From positions 4,342,501-4,406,500 of the forward strand of contig NZ_UGSI01000001.1 in NCBI RefSeq assembly GCF_900454495.1: a stretch of DNA of 64,000 nt, written 5' to 3'. The position numbers and the translations under genes are program-made. The stretch comes from Paenibacillus macerans (GTDB lineage Bacteria > Bacillota > Bacilli > Paenibacillales > Paenibacillaceae). This document shows positions 35,849-45,032 of the stretch, one piece after another; the stretch's first letter is position 1, and the number at the start of each line of letters is the position of its first letter. The notes under the pieces were generated by a model. That model did not search any database, was not told the origin of the DNA, and saw nothing but the letters and a program-made list of their open reading frames with translations.

Positions 35849-37720
35849 TTACAGCGCTTCGATGATGTCTCCGGCCAGCAAAGAGGCGGGATATCCAGGC
35901 CGGGCGGCAGCGGCGCGTTCGCCGGCGAGGCCGTGCAGGTGCACGCCAAGCGCCGCCGCCTGAACGGCGTCCAGGCCCTGGGCCAGCAGCCCGGCGATGA
36001 TGCCCGTCAGCACGTCCCCCGATCCCCCAGTGGCCATGCCGGGGTGCCCGGTGACGCCCACGAAGACGCGGCCGTCCGGGGCCGCCACGACGGTGCGCGC
36101 TCCCTTCAGCACGAGCGTGACGCCGTGCTGAAGGGCGAAGCGGCGCGCCAGGCCGATGCGGTCCCGCTGCACTTCGGCCGTCGCCAGCCCTGCGAGCCGG
36201 GCCATTTCGCCGGGATGCGGCGTCAGAACCGTCGCCGCGTCCCGGCGCTTCCACGCCGCCAGGCCGCCGGCCGCGGCGAGAATGTTGAGAGCGTCCGCGT
36301 CCACCACCAGGGGACGCTGAGCGCCCTCCCACAAGGCGCGCAGGAAGGCGTCCTCGCCCGGGAAACGGCCCAGCCCCGGGCCGACCGCGAGCACATCGCG
36401 CGCCGCCAGCAGCCGCAGCACTTCGCCCGCTGCGGCTGCGTTCCAGGCGCCGGCGTCGCCGCTGGCGGCCGGCGCCAGCATCAGCTCGGGCACGGCCCCG
36501 AGCACATGCGGCAGCAGCGCCGCCGGCAGCGCCCACGTCGCCAGCCCGCAGCCGGCGCGGAGCGCGGCTTTGGCGGCGAGCAGGCCGGCGCCGCTCAGCG
36601 GCAGGCTGCCCGCAGCGAGCAGCACGTGCCCGTACGTGCCCTTGTGGCCGTCGGCTTCGCGCCGCAGGCCGGGGTCCACCCCGAGCTCGCCGCGCAGCGT
36701 CTCCTCGGTGAGGACAAATCCCGCTGCCTCCACGCCCTGCGGCAGCTCCCGGGGGATGCCGATATAGCGGACGATCACATCCCCTGCCATCTTGGCCGCC
36801 GGATACTGCGTCAACCCCGCCTTCAAAAAGGCGAGGCATACCGTAATCCGGGCCCGGATGCACGGGTCGTGCGCTTCGCCCGTATCGGCGTCCAGCCCGC
36901 TGGGGATGTCGGCTGCGACGATCGGCAGCCCGCTTTCGTTCGCCTCCCGGATCAGGGAGGCGTAAGCGCCGCGCGGCGCGCCTTTGGCGCCGGTGCCGAG
37001 CAGCGCGTCAACGATCCCGGTCACGCCTCGTGAGCGGGCCGACGCCACGGCACCGGGAGCGTACACCGCGCCCGCAAGCCCCAGCGCTTCCGCAATGCGC
37101 TGCTGCAGAGCCGCTTCGCCGCCGAGCTTCTCCGGCGCTTCGGCGTACACCAGGCCTACCCTTACGCCCGCATCGGCCAAATGCCGGGCGCACACCAGGC
37201 CGTCGCCGCCGTTGTTCCCTTTGCCGACCAGGATCAGCCAATGCTCCGGATACCCGTCCGTCGCGCCCAGTTCGCCAAAGCCTCCAGCGTTAGGGCAAAC
37301 CGGCCCAAAAGGCGGCTCGATGCCCTCAAACGCACTTTTTCCATGCCGTCGTACGTCTCCCCGTATGGACCCGCCCACGCGGACACCCGATTGGCCCGCC
37401 CGCGCAAGCTGATGAATAGGAGCGTTACCTCCGTCTCCGTGTCTGGCCCCACTCTCGCGGGTGTCCGGTCCAAATGCCTGCAAAGGCTTGTTCACGCCAA
37501 TGTCCCATCCGTCATCGTAAATTCGTTCAGCAGCGGCCTGATCCACGCTCCACTGTCTTGACCATTTCCCGGCTTGTTGCCGGCGCTCCCGGCAAAACGC
37601 CAGCACCTCTTCGGCGATCGCACGTCCGGCGTTTTCCATTAACGCGGCCGACGGAATTCCCATATGTACAATCGCATGCCGGTCAATCTCCCGCATTTGC
37701 TCCGCTGTCACAAATCTCAT
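35849..37720 (-). CDS. nnr: bifunctional NAD(P)HX epimerase/dehydratase
   Basis: 623 aa from MRFVTAEQMREIDRHAI, with GGAGGAGCAGG just upstream. N-terminal epimerase domain (SAALMENAGRAIAEEV, VGKGNNGGDGLVCARHL, ADIPSGLDADTG) and C-terminal ADP-dependent dehydratase domain (KGTYGHVLLAAGSLPLSGA, TPHPGEMARL, GSGDVLTGIIAGLLAQG). Repairs damaged NADHX/NADPHX. About 100 residues between FCRERRQQ and HWLILVGKGNNGG are extra, low in hydrophobics and rich in Gly/Arg. An insert at this place would extend a loop next to the epimerase active site. Confidence 0.92.
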   Translation of the reverse strand: MRFVTAEQMREIDRHAIVHMGIPSAALMENAGRAIAEEVLAFCRERRQQAGKWSRQWSVDQAAAERIYDDGWDIGVNKPLQAFGPDTRESGARHGDGGNAPIHQLARAGQSGVRVGGSIRGDVRRHGKSAFEGIEPPFGPVCPNAGGFGELGATDGYPEHWLILVGKGNNGGDGLVCARHLADAGVRVGLVYAEAPEKLGGEAALQQRIAEALGLAGAVYAPGAVASARSRGVTGIVDALLGTGAKGAPRGAYASLIREANESGLPIVAADIPSGLDADTGEAHDPCIRARITVCLAFLKAGLTQYPAAKMAGDVIVRYIGIPRELPQGVEAAGFVLTEETLRGELGVDPGLRREADGHKGTYGHVLLAAGSLPLSGAGLLAAKAALRAGCGLATWALPAALLPHVLGAVPELMLAPAASGDAGAWNAAAAGEVLRLLAARDVLAVGPGLGRFPGEDAFLRALWEGAQRPLVVDADALNILAAAGGLAAWKRRDAATVLTPHPGEMARLAGLATAEVQRDRIGLARRFALQHGVTLVLKGARTVVAAPDGRVFVGVTGHPGMATGGSGDVLTGIIAGLLAQGLDAVQAAALGVHLHGLAGERAAAARPGYPASLLAGDIIEAL

Positions 37721-37904
37721 CCCTGCTCCTCCCCTCACATCCAGCCGCCAAATTCGCGATCAACGGAATCGGCCGCCTTCCCCGAATCACTGCCCATCGC
37801 CAGCGTAACTCTGGCGTAACTCTTTAGCAACATCCCGTTTATGCACAGTTTTTTCCGGTTCGTCTTCTTTCCGCCATCCATCCCGCATGCCAGTGCTCCC
37901 CAGC

Positions 37905-38030
37905 ACTCCAATCGCATTCGATTTCCATACCGCGCTTAAAACTTTAATCGCATTCCAATTTCCATGCAGCGCTTAAAGCTTTAATCGCATTCCGATTTCC
38001 GTCGCACTTAAAGCTTTAACTAGTTCCTCT
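37905..38030. repeat. about 37-base tandem repeat, three copies
   Basis: Units built from TCGCATTCCAATTTCCATGC followed by AGCGCTTAAAGCTTTAA occur three times between nnr and the NAD(P)H-binding gene. AAAGCTTTAA is palindromic. Confidence 0.75.
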
Positions 38031-38031
38031 C

Positions 38032-38709
38032 TTAATAAGCAACGGTAAACCTTGCGCCCTGGAACTGCGGGTCTTCGACCTCGTCCAGCAGCGCCACCGC
38101 GTAATCCTCGACGGTGATCCGGCTTTGGTCCCGTTCATCCGTGATTAAACGATCCAGGCCGATCCGGAACTGCCCCGTCCGTATGCCGGGTTCAATGACC
38201 GCCGGCGGACAAATTACCGTCCAGCCCAGGTCAGAAGCTTGATACAACGCCAGCGCTTCGTTGTGGGCCCTGGCCAGCGGACGGATCTCCTCCGGAAACT
38301 CCGGCGTATCCATCAGCCGGACGCCCGGCGCAACCTCAAGGCTTCCCGCGCCTCCAACGGCGATCAGCCTGCGGGCGCCGCCGCGTCTCGTCCCTTCGAT
38401 CAGGCAGCGCGTCGCCTCCTGCAGCTCATCCTCATCCCCGAAGCGCGGACCGTAAGCGCTGATGACGGCATCCTGCCCCTCCGCCGCCTTGGCGATGGAA
38501 TCGGGCATCAAAATATCCCCTTCGATCACGCGCAGCGTTCCCCGTTTGCTTTTCGCCGTCCCCATTTCCGTTCCCGTTTCCTGCAGGTCCGCTTCGGCAA
38601 GCCGCGACGGATCGCGCACCACCGCCGTCACATCATGACCGCGCCGCAGCGCTTCACCCAAAATTCTTTTTCCAATCGTGCCCGTGGCCCCAAACAATGC
38701 GATATTCAT
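38032..38709 (-). CDS. NAD(P)H-binding protein (YwnB-like atypical SDR)
   Basis: 225 aa. GATGTIGKRILGEALRRGHDV nucleotide motif at the N-terminus, VVRDPSRL, VISAYGP and a C-terminal VEDYAVALLDEVE. Atypical SDRs of this type lack the catalytic Tyr-x3-Lys; here ICPPAVIEPG occupies the C-terminal part. Role unknown. Own start with no close upstream gene. Confidence 0.85.
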   Translation of the reverse strand: MNIALFGATGTIGKRILGEALRRGHDVTAVVRDPSRLAEADLQETGTEMGTAKSKRGTLRVIEGDILMPDSIAKAAEGQDAVISAYGPRFGDEDELQEATRCLIEGTRRGGARRLIAVGGAGSLEVAPGVRLMDTPEFPEEIRPLARAHNEALALYQASDLGWTVICPPAVIEPGIRTGQFRIGLDRLITDERDQSRITVEDYAVALLDEVEDPQFQGARFTVAY

Positions 38710-38821
38710 CAGATATCCATTCCGTCCTCTCTACGCTTGTCGTTAACCCAATTTGGCTGCTCTTATTATAATCATCCCAAAACGGCAGTTCAAAACACCG
38801 GCTGTCCTATCGGCCTTATAG

Positions 38822-38852
38822 AAAGAGCCCCCGGCACTTCTGCCGGGAGCTT
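38822..38852 (-). terminator. intrinsic terminator after TauE/DUF1634 operon
   Basis: GCTCCCGGCA-gaag-TGCCGGGGGC followed by TCTTTCTAT on the minus strand, 60 bases past the DUF1634 gene. Confidence 0.75.
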
Positions 38853-38912
38853 GACCATAAACCAGTCTATATGTTCGCGGGGCCGTTCAACCGGCCGTTC
38901 TTGCCATTCCCT

Positions 38913-39290
38913 TCAACCTGCTTTGCCGAGCAAAAAACTCGCGATCAAAATGACGAAAACGACCGCCGTAATCAGCACGAAGCGGTAATCTTTTTCCGCC
39001 AAAAACACAAACAGCGAAACAAACACGCGGAGCACCGGGGTCAGGATCAGCAGCAGCAGCCCCGCCTGAATGATGGCGGCCGATTTCAAAGCGATCAGCC
39101 CGCCCGCGATGTCCCCAAAGCTTGTCGGGTACGTGTCTCCCGGGTAGCCGCTGTCCCCCGTCACCAAAAACAGCAGCAGGCCGGCGATGATCACGGCGGC
39201 GGCCACGATGACGCCGATCCGCAGCATTTTGCTGACGACGATCTCCGCTTCGATGGCGCGGTTTTTTTCCGCAGGATGACCTTCGTTCAT
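38913..39290 (-). CDS. DUF1634 membrane protein
   Basis: 125 aa with three predicted membrane helices (MLRIGVIVAAAVIIAGLLLFLV, AAIIQAGLLLLILTPVLRVFV, FVLITAVVFVILIASFLLG). DUF1634 proteins are regularly encoded next to TauE/SafE permeases, as here: the gene begins right after the TauE stop, so they are cotranscribed and probably form one transporter. Confidence 0.9.
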   Translation of the reverse strand: MNEGHPAEKNRAIEAEIVVSKMLRIGVIVAAAVIIAGLLLFLVTGDSGYPGDTYPTSFGDIAGGLIALKSAAIIQAGLLLLILTPVLRVFVSLFVFLAEKDYRFVLITAVVFVILIASFLLGKAG

Positions 39291-39291
39291 A

Positions 39292-40125
39292 TTACCCCCT
39301 CCATCCTTGGTAGATCATTTGGCAGGCGATATAAATCATGACCGGAATAAACAGCTTGCGGATCGTTTTGCTTTTCAGCCGCTGCATGATCCGCGACCCT
39401 ACGGTGGCCCCGACGAGAACGCCCAGCGCCACCGGGGCGGAAATGGTCGGAATGATGTCTCCGCGCAGCAAATAAATGCCCGCGCTGGCCGCCGCCGTAA
39501 CCCCCATCATAAAGTTGCTGGTGGCCGTGGACACCTTCAGCGGCATTTTCATAAACACGTCCATCGCCATCACCTTGAAGCTGCCGCTGCCGATCCCGAG
39601 CAAGCCGGAAACGACGCCCGCCCCGTACATGACCCCGAAGCCTTCGTAGACCCGGTCGATGTTGTAGGCTACGCTTTTGCCGATCGCTTTGTCGTAATAC
39701 TCTCCCTGCAGCCCCAGCTTTTTCGCGACAGGATGAAGCCGGACGCCCTCCGGCACTTCCTCCTTGCCTTTTTTGATCATGGAATAAGCCGAATAAAGCA
39801 ACAACAAGGCAAAAATGAAAAATAAAACCCGCGGCGCGATCAACGCCCCGACAAAAGCCCCCGTGATTGCGCCGACCGTCGTGGCGATCTCCAGAAACAT
39901 GCCGACCCGCAAGTTGGTGATCCGATCGCGCAGGTAAGCCACCGCCGAGCCGCTGGACGTGGCGATGACGGATATAATGCTCGCCCCGATCGCATGGTTG
40001 ATGTCGACGCCAAACAGCAGGGTGAGCGCCGGCGTAACGATAATGCCCCCGCCAAGGCCCAGAATTGAGCCCACGATCCCCGCCAATATGGCGATTAGAA
40101 AAATTTCAATAACGATCGTTGTCAA
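39292..40125 (-). CDS. TauE/SafE family anion exporter
   Basis: About 277 aa using a TTG start preceded by AAAGGAGA at 8 bases; an ATG 24 bases upstream (40149) is possible but has a poor ribosome site. Repeated motif LGLGGGIIVTPAL in the first half and LGIGSGSFKVMAMD in the second half, typical of the two-fold symmetric TauE fold with about eight helices. The family moves sulfite, sulfoacetate or other organic anions. Coupled to the DUF1634 gene. Confidence 0.88.
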   Translation of the reverse strand: MTTIVIEIFLIAILAGIVGSILGLGGGIIVTPALTLLFGVDINHAIGASIISVIATSSGSAVAYLRDRITNLRVGMFLEIATTVGAITGAFVGALIAPRVLFFIFALLLLYSAYSMIKKGKEEVPEGVRLHPVAKKLGLQGEYYDKAIGKSVAYNIDRVYEGFGVMYGAGVVSGLLGIGSGSFKVMAMDVFMKMPLKVSTATSNFMMGVTAAASAGIYLLRGDIIPTISAPVALGVLVGATVGSRIMQRLKSKTIRKLFIPVMIYIACQMIYQGWRG

Positions 40126-40272
40126 AACTGCATCTCCTTTGCTGATCATTTTTCCGTGACGATTTGCAGAAATGCTGACCACGATGCGCAACGTTGGCGC
40201 TAACCGGCGTATGATGCGCGCGGGGAATGGCCGATAAGCAACTTCTGTGCTGAGCAGGTCTTTCTTAATATT

Positions 40273-40719
40273 TTACGCCCGGTTGCCGATTTGCATAAAC
40301 ATGCCGTGCGACTGGGGCGCCGTGTATTCAAAACCGAACTTCCGGTATAAGCGGTCCGCCGGCGGATCGGCGATCAGGCTCACATAGGCCAGCGGCGGCG
40401 CGCTTGTCTCCAAGTAACCGACGATTTCCCCCACGATTCTACTTCCCAGCCCTTGCCCCTGGGCATCCGGGTGGACGGCGATATCGACGACCTGCATAAA
40501 ACAGCCTCCATCACCGATCACTCGTCCCATGCCAACCAATCCTTCCGGATCATACAGCGATACGGCGAACAGTGAGTTCCTTAACCCGATTTCCGCTCCT
40601 TCCGCGCTGCGGGGGCTTAATCCCGCTTGCTCCCTGAGCTTGACGTAATCTTGTACGCTCGGTGCGTCCCGGATGACCCGGATCTCCTGGCTTTCCTGGT
40701 TCTCCTGGTTCAATTCCAT
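40273..40719 (-). CDS. GNAT family N-acetyltransferase
   Basis: 148 aa from MELNQENQESQEIRV, with GGAAGGAGTG 7-8 bases upstream. Acetyl-CoA binding motif A is visible as DIAVHPDAQGQGLGSRIVGEI, and the C-terminal YRKFGFEYT is typical. Substrate unknown. Single gene. Confidence 0.88.
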   Translation of the reverse strand: MELNQENQESQEIRVIRDAPSVQDYVKLREQAGLSPRSAEGAEIGLRNSLFAVSLYDPEGLVGMGRVIGDGGCFMQVVDIAVHPDAQGQGLGSRIVGEIVGYLETSAPPLAYVSLIADPPADRLYRKFGFEYTAPQSHGMFMQIGNRA

Positions 40720-40886
40720 ATGTACACTCCTTCCGATAACCGCCAAAAAACGCCTGCTCCTATCGTCAGCTACCAAGTATAACACTTTGCTTTTCAGACT
40801 TCACCCTCAATTTCCGGGAATTGCCGCTTTTTTGACGAAGCGCCTTGAAATTCGCCATGCTCCTGTGCAATAGTGGAAGGAGGAAA

Positions 40887-41819
40887 ATGGAAAGGGGGAT
40901 CACGGTGTCCTTTTCGGAGTGGATAGCTTGGTTTCGGCTGCATCAGGGGTCCGCTGTAACCGCCTTCCTGGCGCTCGTGATTTTTCTCTGGTTGTACGGA
41001 ACCGCCCGCCGCAGAGCGGCGTTTGAAGAACATAAACGGCTCGAGCAGTTGAAGATCAGCCTGGAATTGTACGCGGCCGCGGTCGCGGCGCTGCTGCGCG
41101 CTCTGGACAAACCCGCACTCTCGGGAGCGGGAAAACGCTTATTGTTGAACAAATTGCTCTCCTTGCGCGCCGCTCCTTATGCGACGGAAAACGCACTGGC
41201 GCAAATTTCGGTCTACGCCGCCGACGGCGACGCCGCCCGGCTTGAACTGCTGCTGAAGACGCTGGAAAGGGAAAGCGAGCAGTTGATCGCCGAACGGGAC
41301 AAGCTGCTGCGCCAGATGGAGCAGCCGGGGTGGGGGCAGTGGTTGTGGCGTTATTTTCGCCCTTCGCTGCCGTTTCTATTTGCGGCCGGGTTGTTTTTCA
41401 CCTTCTTATGGCTGCTGCGGCTGGTGGACGAGTCCTTTCCGGCCCCGGCCGTAGAGGCTGACCGCTGGCGTCTTTGGGCGTCATGGATCCAGCTCGTTTC
41501 AACCTGGCTTGCGCTGGGAGTGTTTTATCCGGCAGTGATGAGCCTCCGCCGCCAAAACGAAAGCTCGGCGCTCGCCCGGATTCTTGCCGCGCTGATCGGC
41601 GTATTGGCCTTGTTCCATCTGGGCGGATACGTGTTCGCTCCTTATATATTAGGCCTGCAGCTGCTGCTTTTCGGCTGGGGTTATCGCCTGAACGGCCGCA
41701 AACCGCGGAAATCGCGCCCGTATGCCGGCCATCCACCGGCGGCTTCCGGCGACGGCAGCGGTGGCAGCGGCGGCAGCCACTCGAACGTCAAAAAAGACGA
41801 CGAACCGCGTGACCGATAA
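40887..41819 (+). CDS. hypothetical membrane protein with coiled-coil
   Basis: 310 aa, no family recognised. One N-terminal membrane helix (AVTAFLALVIFLWLYGTA), a charged helical cytoplasmic stretch (about residues 50-160, RAAFEEHKRLEQLKIS... LLLKTLERESEQLIAERDKLL), then about four membrane helices (FLFAAGLFFTFLWLLRLV; WIQLVSTWLALGVFYPAVM; ILAALIGVLALFHLGGYVF; GLQLLLFGWGYRL) and a Gly/Ser/Asp tail. GGAAGGAGG precedes the chosen ATG; a GTG six codons later also has a site. Confidence 0.72.
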   Translation: MERGITVSFSEWIAWFRLHQGSAVTAFLALVIFLWLYGTARRRAAFEEHKRLEQLKISLELYAAAVAALLRALDKPALSGAGKRLLLNKLLSLRAAPYATENALAQISVYAADGDAARLELLLKTLERESEQLIAERDKLLRQMEQPGWGQWLWRYFRPSLPFLFAAGLFFTFLWLLRLVDESFPAPAVEADRWRLWASWIQLVSTWLALGVFYPAVMSLRRQNESSALARILAALIGVLALFHLGGYVFAPYILGLQLLLFGWGYRLNGRKPRKSRPYAGHPPAASGDGSGGSGGSHSNVKKDDEPRDR

Positions 41820-41904
41820 AAGTGTATGGGCAACTCCCGGCGCTCACGGCGTCGGGATGCCGTCAGAATACACCGTCAGAGCCAGGCCGCAAACAAGTTT
41901 CCGC

Positions 41905-42089
41905 GAAATGCAAAAGTGCAGGCGATTTTTGTCAAAACGCCCCGAAATGGACACTCGAAATGCAAAATCCGCGCATGTCACATCCGCCTATATGACCACA
42001 TTTTTCCATACCAACTCCAAACAGATGCACTTTTGCATTTCATTCGCCTCCGAGAGGGAAATTACACCCTATGAACTGCACTTTTGCAG
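41905..42089. repeat. TGCACTTTTGCA palindromic boxes
   Basis: GAAATGCAAAAGTGCA (41905-41920) is exactly complementary to TGCACTTTTGCATTTC (42026-42041); a third box CTGCACTTTTGCAG follows at 42076-42089. Related GTATGAAATGCAATTAA and GTATGATTTGCAGTTAA units recur at 42570-42640. No convincing gene in 41820-42900. Confidence 0.65.
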
Positions 42090-42141
42090 TTGGCTGCAAC
42101 ATAAAGAGGCGACGCGCAACAGATACGTATGAGACGTGTAT

Positions 42142-42207
42142 AAGAAAATCATCTACCGGTGTACCCTCAAGGAAGCCAGACCGCATTTAGCGGTAGTTTT
42201 TCTTGCG
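42142..42207. repeat. 66-base hairpin element, copy 1
   Basis: Starts AAGAAAATCATCTACCGG and ends CGGTAGTTTTTCTTGCG, so its ends are inverted repeats. It matches 42735-42800 at about four of five positions, in the same orientation. The 527 bases between the copies contain a weak open frame but no recognisable protein. Confidence 0.65.
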
Positions 42208-42689
42208 ATTATAGAATTGCTCAGCTCCGCCGAGAATTTATAATTCAGCTTTCGCAGTATGAAATTGGCAAGTAAGTGTTGATATAACTGGACGAAGCAG
42301 CTATCCAGACCTGGCGTTGACACTGAAAAACTATTCCCGGTTGTCGAGGCGACTTTGTAGATCAGTTCCAGCAGTTGTGGCAAAGCGATCGCTCCATCCG
42401 AGCGTACCTGCTTCGTACTCCAGCTTTCTTGGTCTATTGTTGAAAGGAATAGTTGCAAATTGTACAGTTGCTTATCCGGAAATGCTGCCACAGCGCTTGA
42501 TCAAGTGTAAAACCTGCAATTACTCCGCTATATTTCGATAAAGAAGCAAAGAGACGAGGATGTAGTTGTATGAAATGCAATTAAACAAGTGATTGGGTAA
42601 AAAGATGTAAAGTTAGTTGTATGATTTGCAGTTAATGGTCAAGGTTAAGATTTTATTCGTAGTCCATCTGTACAGTTAACAGCGGTTAA

Positions 42690-42729
42690 GCCGATTTTCG
42701 TTCTGCGAAAGTTGAGTTATAATTCTTTA
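42690..42729. repeat. short dispersed motif, copy 3
   Basis: CCGATTTTCGTTCTGCGAAA then GTTGAGTTATAATTC, the best-preserved of the three copies (others at 8.5 and 26.2 kb). It abuts the second 66-base hairpin element. Confidence 0.5.
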
Positions 42730-42734
42730 ATCTT

Positions 42735-42800
42735 AAGAAAAACATCTATCGACGTATTCTCAAGGAAACCAGACCGAGCTTAGCGGTAGCTTTTCTTGCG
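42735..42800. repeat. 66-base hairpin element, copy 2
   Basis: AAGAAAAACATCTATCG at the start and CGGTAGCTTTTCTTGCG at the end; the middle CAAGGAAACCAGACCG is shared with copy 1. Confidence 0.65.
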
Positions 42801-42837
42801 GTATCAGGCAACCGATCGCACGAAGTTTATACTTAAA

Positions 42838-42891
42838 AACCCCGCTCCTGAAGCAGCACGGCGCGTGGCCTTCGCTGCCTGGAGCGGGGTT
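42838..42891 (-). terminator. intrinsic terminator of sulfate operon
   Basis: AACCCCGCTCC pairs with GGAGCGGGGTT around a GC-rich loop, then TTTTAAG on the minus strand, 12 bases after yezD. Confidence 0.9.
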
Positions 42892-42902
42892 GTTTAACAA
42901 TA

Positions 42903-43151
42903 TCAGTTCGGCACGGATCCCGATTCGCGTAAAGACTTGACTGCGTGGCGGGACGATTTGGCAGTTCTGGCCGAACCGGCCGAGCTTCCCGAGCTGCCCG
43001 AGCTTAATTCGTACCGCTTGCGTTCCGTGCGTTCGACTTGCACGATCTGCCCCTCGTGAACGACGATGTTCAGGGAGCCGAATTCCATTCCGCCCAACAG
43101 TCCGGCAATTCGTTCCAACCAGACATCATCTACCTTTAGTGGTCTTGCCAT
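42903..43151 (-). CDS. yezD: YezD family (DUF2292) small protein
   Basis: 82 aa. The first 47 residues are the YezD/DUF2292 domain (VDDVWLERIAGLLGGMEFGS, LNIVVHEGQIVQVERTERKR). The tail is Ser/Gly/Ala-rich. In Bacillus relatives it is regularly found with sulfur assimilation genes, and here it closes the sulfate transport operon. Function unknown. Confidence 0.9.
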   Translation of the reverse strand: MARPLKVDDVWLERIAGLLGGMEFGSLNIVVHEGQIVQVERTERKRYELSSGSSGSSAGSARTAKSSRHAVKSLRESGSVPN

Positions 43152-43200
43152 TTTTATCGCCCTCCCGTTCTTTAGCGAATCTTGGGACTCGCGCCTTGTT

Positions 43201-44061
43201 TTAATGGCTGCTTTTGCGGGTAAACCAGCTTTTGAGCAGCAGCGTGACGAGCGCCAGCATCAGCAGCAGGGACGCCACCGCAAACGAAGCGGAAAACTGG
43301 TATTCGTTATACAAAATTTCCACGTGCAGCGGCAGCGTGTTGGTTTCCCCACGGATATGGCCGGATACGACGGACACGGCGCCAAATTCCCCCATCGCTC
43401 TCGCATTGCACAAAATAATACCGTACAGCAGTCCCCACTTAATGTTCGGGAGCGTCACTTTCCAGAAGATCCGGAAGCCTCGCGCGCCCAGCGTTACCGC
43501 GGCTTCTTCCTCCTGCTGTCCCTGATCCTCCATAAGCGGAATCAGTTCCCTGGCGACGAAGGGGAAGGTGACGAACAAGGTCGCCAAAATGATGCCCGGC
43601 AGCGCAAAAATAATCTTTATGTCATGCTCCTGCAGCCATGGCCCAAACCAGCCGTGAACCCCGTAGACGAGCACGTAAATGAGGCCGCCGATGACGGGCG
43701 AAACGGCAAAGGGCAGGTCGATCAGCGTCACGAGCAACTGCTTGCCGCGAAATTTGAATTTAGTGATCGCCCAGGCGGCCGCCACGCCGAAAATCGTGTT
43801 CAGCGGAACGGTGATGACGGCGACGAGCAGCGTCAGCCGCAGCGCCGACAAGGCGTCGGGATCGCGGATGGCTTCCACGTAAACCCCCCAGCCTTTTTTC
43901 AGAGCTTCCGTGATTACGACGGCCAGCGGCAACACGATCAGCCAAATCAGCACCAGCGCCGCAAGGGTGATGAGCACCCATTTCACGGCGCCCGACCCTT
44001 TTCGGGTCTGGCGATCGGGCGCCGTAGGCTTATGGGCAGCTAACGGTACAGAACCCGCCAT
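43201..44061 (-). CDS. cysW: sulfate ABC transporter permease CysW
   Basis: 286 aa. About six membrane helices; EAA-type loop EEEAAVTLGARGFRIFWKVT near residue 185 and the CysW-type sequence CNARAMGEFGAVSVVSGHI. N-terminal 25 residues are a charged extension. Second permease of the sulfate/thiosulfate importer. 41 bases after cysT. Confidence 0.93.
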   Translation of the reverse strand: MAGSVPLAAHKPTAPDRQTRKGSGAVKWVLITLAALVLIWLIVLPLAVVITEALKKGWGVYVEAIRDPDALSALRLTLLVAVITVPLNTIFGVAAAWAITKFKFRGKQLLVTLIDLPFAVSPVIGGLIYVLVYGVHGWFGPWLQEHDIKIIFALPGIILATLFVTFPFVARELIPLMEDQGQQEEEAAVTLGARGFRIFWKVTLPNIKWGLLYGIILCNARAMGEFGAVSVVSGHIRGETNTLPLHVEILYNEYQFSASFAVASLLLMLALVTLLLKSWFTRKSSH

Positions 44062-44102
44062 ATGATTTCCTCCTCCATGACTGAAATCTCCTGTTTGACC
44101 CG

Positions 44103-44933
44103 TTATCTCGCGGTTTTGCGCACCCAGCGCTGCAGCGAGTTAATCAGCAGCAGCAGCACGAACGAGATGAGCAGCAGGATCAGCGCCACCGCCGTCGCAC
44201 CGGCGTAGTCAAACTGTTCCAGCTTCGACATGATCAGCAGCGGGGCGATTTCCGTCTTCATCGGCATGTTGCCGGAAATGAACACGACGGAGCCGTACTC
44301 CCCGATGCCGCGGGAAAATGCCAGCGCAAACCCGGTGAGCAGCGGCGGCAGCAGCTCGGGCAGCACGACTTTGCGGAACGTGCGGAACCGGCTGGCGCCC
44401 AGCGTGGCCGCGGCCTCCTCCACTTCGGCGTCGAGGTCCTGAAGCACCGGCTGCACCGTCCGGACGACGAAAGGGATGCCGATAAACATCAGCGCCAGCG
44501 TAATCCCTATCGGCGTAAACGCAATGCGGATGCCCAGCGGCTCAAGCAAGGAGCCGATCCAGCCGTTCGACGAGTAAATCGCCGTCAGCGATACTCCCGC
44601 CACCGCGGTGGGCAGCGCAAAGGGAAGATCGATCATGGAGTCGAACAATCTTTTTCCGGGGAAATCGTATCTGACCAGCACCCAAGCCAGCAGCAGCCCC
44701 AGCACGGCATCGATCAGGCCGGCGGCCGCCGCGGTCAGGAAGCTGACCCGATAAGAGGCCAAGACCCGCGGATCCGTGGCGACATCCCAAAACTTTTCCC
44801 AGGTAAGTCCCGTAGAATTCAGCAGCAAGGCGGAGAGCGGGATCAGCACGATCAAGCTCAGATAAAGCACGCTGTATCCCATGGTCAGCCCAAATCCGGG
44901 CAGTACTCCGCGCTTTGTGGCGCTACTGTGCAT
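44103..44933 (-). CDS. cysT: sulfate ABC transporter permease CysT
   Basis: 276 aa. EAA loop EVEEAAATLGASRFRTFRKV at about residue 170, followed by the CysT signature ALAFSRGIGEYGSVVFISGN. Pairs with CysW in the membrane. 99 bases after sbp. Confidence 0.93.
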   Translation of the reverse strand: MHSSATKRGVLPGFGLTMGYSVLYLSLIVLIPLSALLLNSTGLTWEKFWDVATDPRVLASYRVSFLTAAAAGLIDAVLGLLLAWVLVRYDFPGKRLFDSMIDLPFALPTAVAGVSLTAIYSSNGWIGSLLEPLGIRIAFTPIGITLALMFIGIPFVVRTVQPVLQDLDAEVEEAAATLGASRFRTFRKVVLPELLPPLLTGFALAFSRGIGEYGSVVFISGNMPMKTEIAPLLIMSKLEQFDYAGATAVALILLLISFVLLLLINSLQRWVRKTAR

Positions 44934-45032
44934 GTTTACTTCATCCTTTCTCCTGTTTCAGGCCCGGGATGCGGCTCGGCGGTTTATTCGGCCCGCCTCT
45001 CCCGGGACCTATCCTCCGCTTGGTACGGTCGG

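Noticed and set aside
42153..42491. 112-codon minus-strand frame between the hairpin repeats
   Set aside because: No ribosome site or domain is seen, and its end runs into the repeat element. It may be an old transposase relic, but I could not support it as a gene.
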